A DNA stretch of 6,671 nucleotides, from contig JAKDLC010000113.1 in the NCBI GenBank assembly GCA_030453055.1, forward strand, positions 1 through 6,671, given 5' to 3'. Under the pieces are notes generated by a model, which searched no databases, was not told where the DNA came from, and saw only the letters and a program-made list of their open reading frames with translations. A program made the translations under genes and the position numbers. This stretch comes from Nitrosospira sp. (lineage in GTDB: Bacteria > Pseudomonadota > Gammaproteobacteria > Burkholderiales > Nitrosomonadaceae). Shown piece after piece: positions 4,988 through 6,671 of this stretch (positions are counted from its first letter, which is position 1; the number at the start of each line of letters is the position of its first letter).

Positions 4988-6671
4988 ATGCGTACCCTTT
5001 TTACCTATAGCATGGTTTTTCCTCGGCGCAGCGCGTTGGTGCTCGTGGCGCTGTTGGCGGCCGGGGTTGCCGAGGGCCTCAGCCTGACCGCTCTCCTCCC
5101 CTTGCTTTCAATTGCCATCGGCGATACGGGGGACTCGGATATTGGACGCGTTATAGTAAAGACCCTCCAAGGGGTGGGAATTGAACCAACGATAGGCGTA
5201 ATGTTGTTGGTCATCGTCGGTGGCATGGTAGTCAAGAGCTTGATATTACTGCTCGCCAACAGGCAGGTCGGCTATACTGTGGCCCACGTCGCGACCACGC
5301 TGCGTCTGGAACTCATCAAGGCATTACTCGCCAGCCGCTGGCAGTATTATCTGCGTCAACCCATAGGGTCGCTTGCCAATTCAGTCGCTACGGAAGCCTA
5401 TCGGGCGGCGAACGGCTTCGAGCACAGCGCCAACGTTCTCGCCCTGTCGATGCAGGTGATCGTTTATACCATCGTCGCCTTATTCATTTCATGGCAGGCA
5501 GCCCTTACCTCTCTTCTTATCGGCATGCTTTTGCTACTGGCGCTGCACCGCCTGGTACGCGCCACACGCCGCGCGGGCGCGAAGCAGACGCGTTTGCTGC
5601 GCCATTTGCTGACCTATCTTTCCGATATCCTCAACTCGGTAAAATCACTAAAGGCCATGGCGCGAGACAATGTCGCCGATGCCATTCTTCGTGACCAGAC
5701 GCGGCAATTGGAGAAAGCCACGCGCCGGGAGGTCATGAGCCGGGAAGCGTTGTTGGCTCTGCAGGAACCCATTCTTGCGGCCTTGACGGCAAGCGGTTTA
5801 TATCTGGCGCTTGTGATATGGGAGCTTTCATTACCTGAAGTGATGGTGATGGCGTTTCTGCTGACACGTATCCTGGGCTTGCTCAATAAAACACAACGGC
5901 GTTACCAACAACTTACCGCGCAGGAAAGCGCCTATTGGTCAATGCGAACCGCGACCGAAGAAGCGCGCGCCGCAGCGGAAAGAACCACCGGTACGCTTCA
6001 CCCCGCCCTGAAACAGGGGATCAGCCTCAAGCACATAAGCTTCGATTACGGTACGAAACCGATATTTCGTGATCTCAACATCGAAATATCCGTGAAATCG
6101 TTTACCACCATTACGGGAATGTCAGGGGTCGGCAAAAGTACGCTGCTTGATCTACTCTGCGGGTTGGCTGAACCCAAGTCAGGCGAAATTCTCGTCGACG
6201 GCGTATCTCTGCGTGACATCGATCTGCATCTCTGGCGGTATATGATCGGTTATGTGTCTCAGGAAACCATTCTGCTTCACGATACCATTCTCAACAACAT
6301 TCTCGTCGGTGCGCCTGATCTCGTTTATGCGGATGCAGAGCGCGCGCTGCGCCAAGCCGGCGCCTGGGACTTCGTCAGCGCGCTTCCGGATGGCATGCAG
6401 ACGGTTGTTGGCGAACGCGGCGGACTTCTGTCGGGCGGCCAACGTCAGCGTATCGCAATCGCCAGGGCGCTCGCCCATCAACCGTTTTTCCTGCTTCTGG
6501 ATGAACCGACCAGCGCCCTGGATCCGGATAGTGAACAGCTGATTTGCGAAACGTTACAGAGGTTGGCGCAGAATTTCACGATCATCGCAGTATCTCATCA
6601 GCCGGCGGTGATCAATTCAGCCAACAACGTATTTGCCCTCACAAAGGGTAAGGCCGAGCGACTGCAACGAT
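4988..6671 (+). CDS. Fused ABC exporter (transmembrane plus ATPase domain), 3' end cut by the window
   Basis: The frame runs from ATG 4988 through the right edge without a stop (561 codons visible), and it appears nearly complete. The N-terminal half has about six hydrophobic segments (roughly 15-45, 70-91, 148-168, 171-190, 258-278, 282-299). The ATPase domain has A-loop Y354, Walker A GMSGVGKST (377-385), Q-loop Q425, X-loop TVVGERG (472-478), signature LSGGQ (481-485), Walker B FLLLDEP with D505 and catalytic E506 (501-507), D-loop SALD (509-512) and H-loop H537. The X-loop marks an exporter, and all catalytic residues are intact. It would act as an inner-membrane homodimer, like MsbA-type exporters. 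Being next to sphingolipid-type genes, it may flip or export that lipid or a derivative, which is inference. No strong ribosome binding site precedes the ATG. The base composition appears somewhat more GC-rich than in the genes before it. Confidence 0.92.
   Translation, partial: MRTLFTYSMVFPRRSALVLVALLAAGVAEGLSLTALLPLLSIAIGDTGDSDIGRVIVKTLQGVGIEPTIGVMLLVIVGGMVVKSLILLLANRQVGYTVAHVATTLRLELIKALLASRWQYYLRQPIGSLANSVATEAYRAANGFEHSANVLALSMQVIVYTIVALFISWQAALTSLLIGMLLLLALHRLVRATRRAGAKQTRLLRHLLTYLSDILNSVKSLKAMARDNVADAILRDQTRQLEKATRREVMSREALLALQEPILAALTASGLYLALVIWELSLPEVMVMAFLLTRILGLLNKTQRRYQQLTAQESAYWSMRTATEEARAAAERTTGTLHPALKQGISLKHISFDYGTKPIFRDLNIEISVKSFTTITGMSGVGKSTLLDLLCGLAEPKSGEILVDGVSLRDIDLHLWRYMIGYVSQETILLHDTILNNILVGAPDLVYADAERALRQAGAWDFVSALPDGMQTVVGERGGLLSGGQRQRIAIARALAHQPFFLLLDEPTSALDPDSEQLICETLQRLAQNFTIIAVSHQPAVINSANNVFALTKGKAERLQR

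Noticed and set aside
4988..6671. Possible frameshift in the ABC transporter, because other-frame ORFs run through it
   Set aside because: A continuous translation from 4988 to the edge gives all transmembrane and ATPase motifs in order in one frame. The other frames are shadows.
1..6671. CRISPR arrays, tRNA or rRNA genes, complete insertion sequences
   Set aside because: I saw no regularly spaced repeats, no tRNA- or rRNA-like sequence and no transposase.

Overview
The window holds a compact, all-plus-strand lipid gene cluster. From the ATG/GTG starts, moderate GC in the genes, an AT-rich leader and protein motif style, the host is most likely a Gram-negative Pseudomonadota, perhaps a betaproteobacterium. 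That placement is inference from general appearance, as no rRNA or other phylogenetic marker is present.

Layout: positions 1-549 are AT-rich and carry no convincing gene. They hold a 13-bp perfect inverted repeat (188-200 / 291-303), a candidate sigma70-type promoter (395-422) and a possible 17-codon leader ORF (483-536). Four closely packed genes follow. They encode a fatty acyl-AMP ligase (550-2448, with a probable real start at TTG 619), an extended SDR of the NAD-dependent epimerase type (2456-3370), an acyl carrier protein (3394-3648) and a serine palmitoyltransferase-type alpha-oxoamine synthase (3645-4832). Gaps are 7 nt, 23 nt and a 4-nt ATGA overlap, so they very probably form one operon. 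A 155-nt spacer (4833-4987) with two competing hairpins leads to a fused ABC exporter that begins at 4988 and is still open at the right edge (561 codons visible).

Together the first four genes match the set known from the Caulobacter crescentus ceramide pathway: acyl-ACP synthetase, dedicated ACP, Spt and the CerR ceramide reductase. The proposed route is as follows. The ligase activates a free fatty acid as acyl-AMP and loads it onto the phosphopantetheine arm of the ACP (Ser40). Spt condenses the acyl thioester with L-serine to give 3-ketosphinganine. After N-acylation, the SDR reduces the 3-keto group. The N-acyltransferase (bacterial ceramide synthase) is not in the window, and the ABC exporter is a candidate for moving the lipid or a derivative across the inner membrane. 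Each protein's family is well supported by its motifs. The assignment of the set to sphingolipid synthesis rests on gene combination and Spt-like motifs and is an inference.
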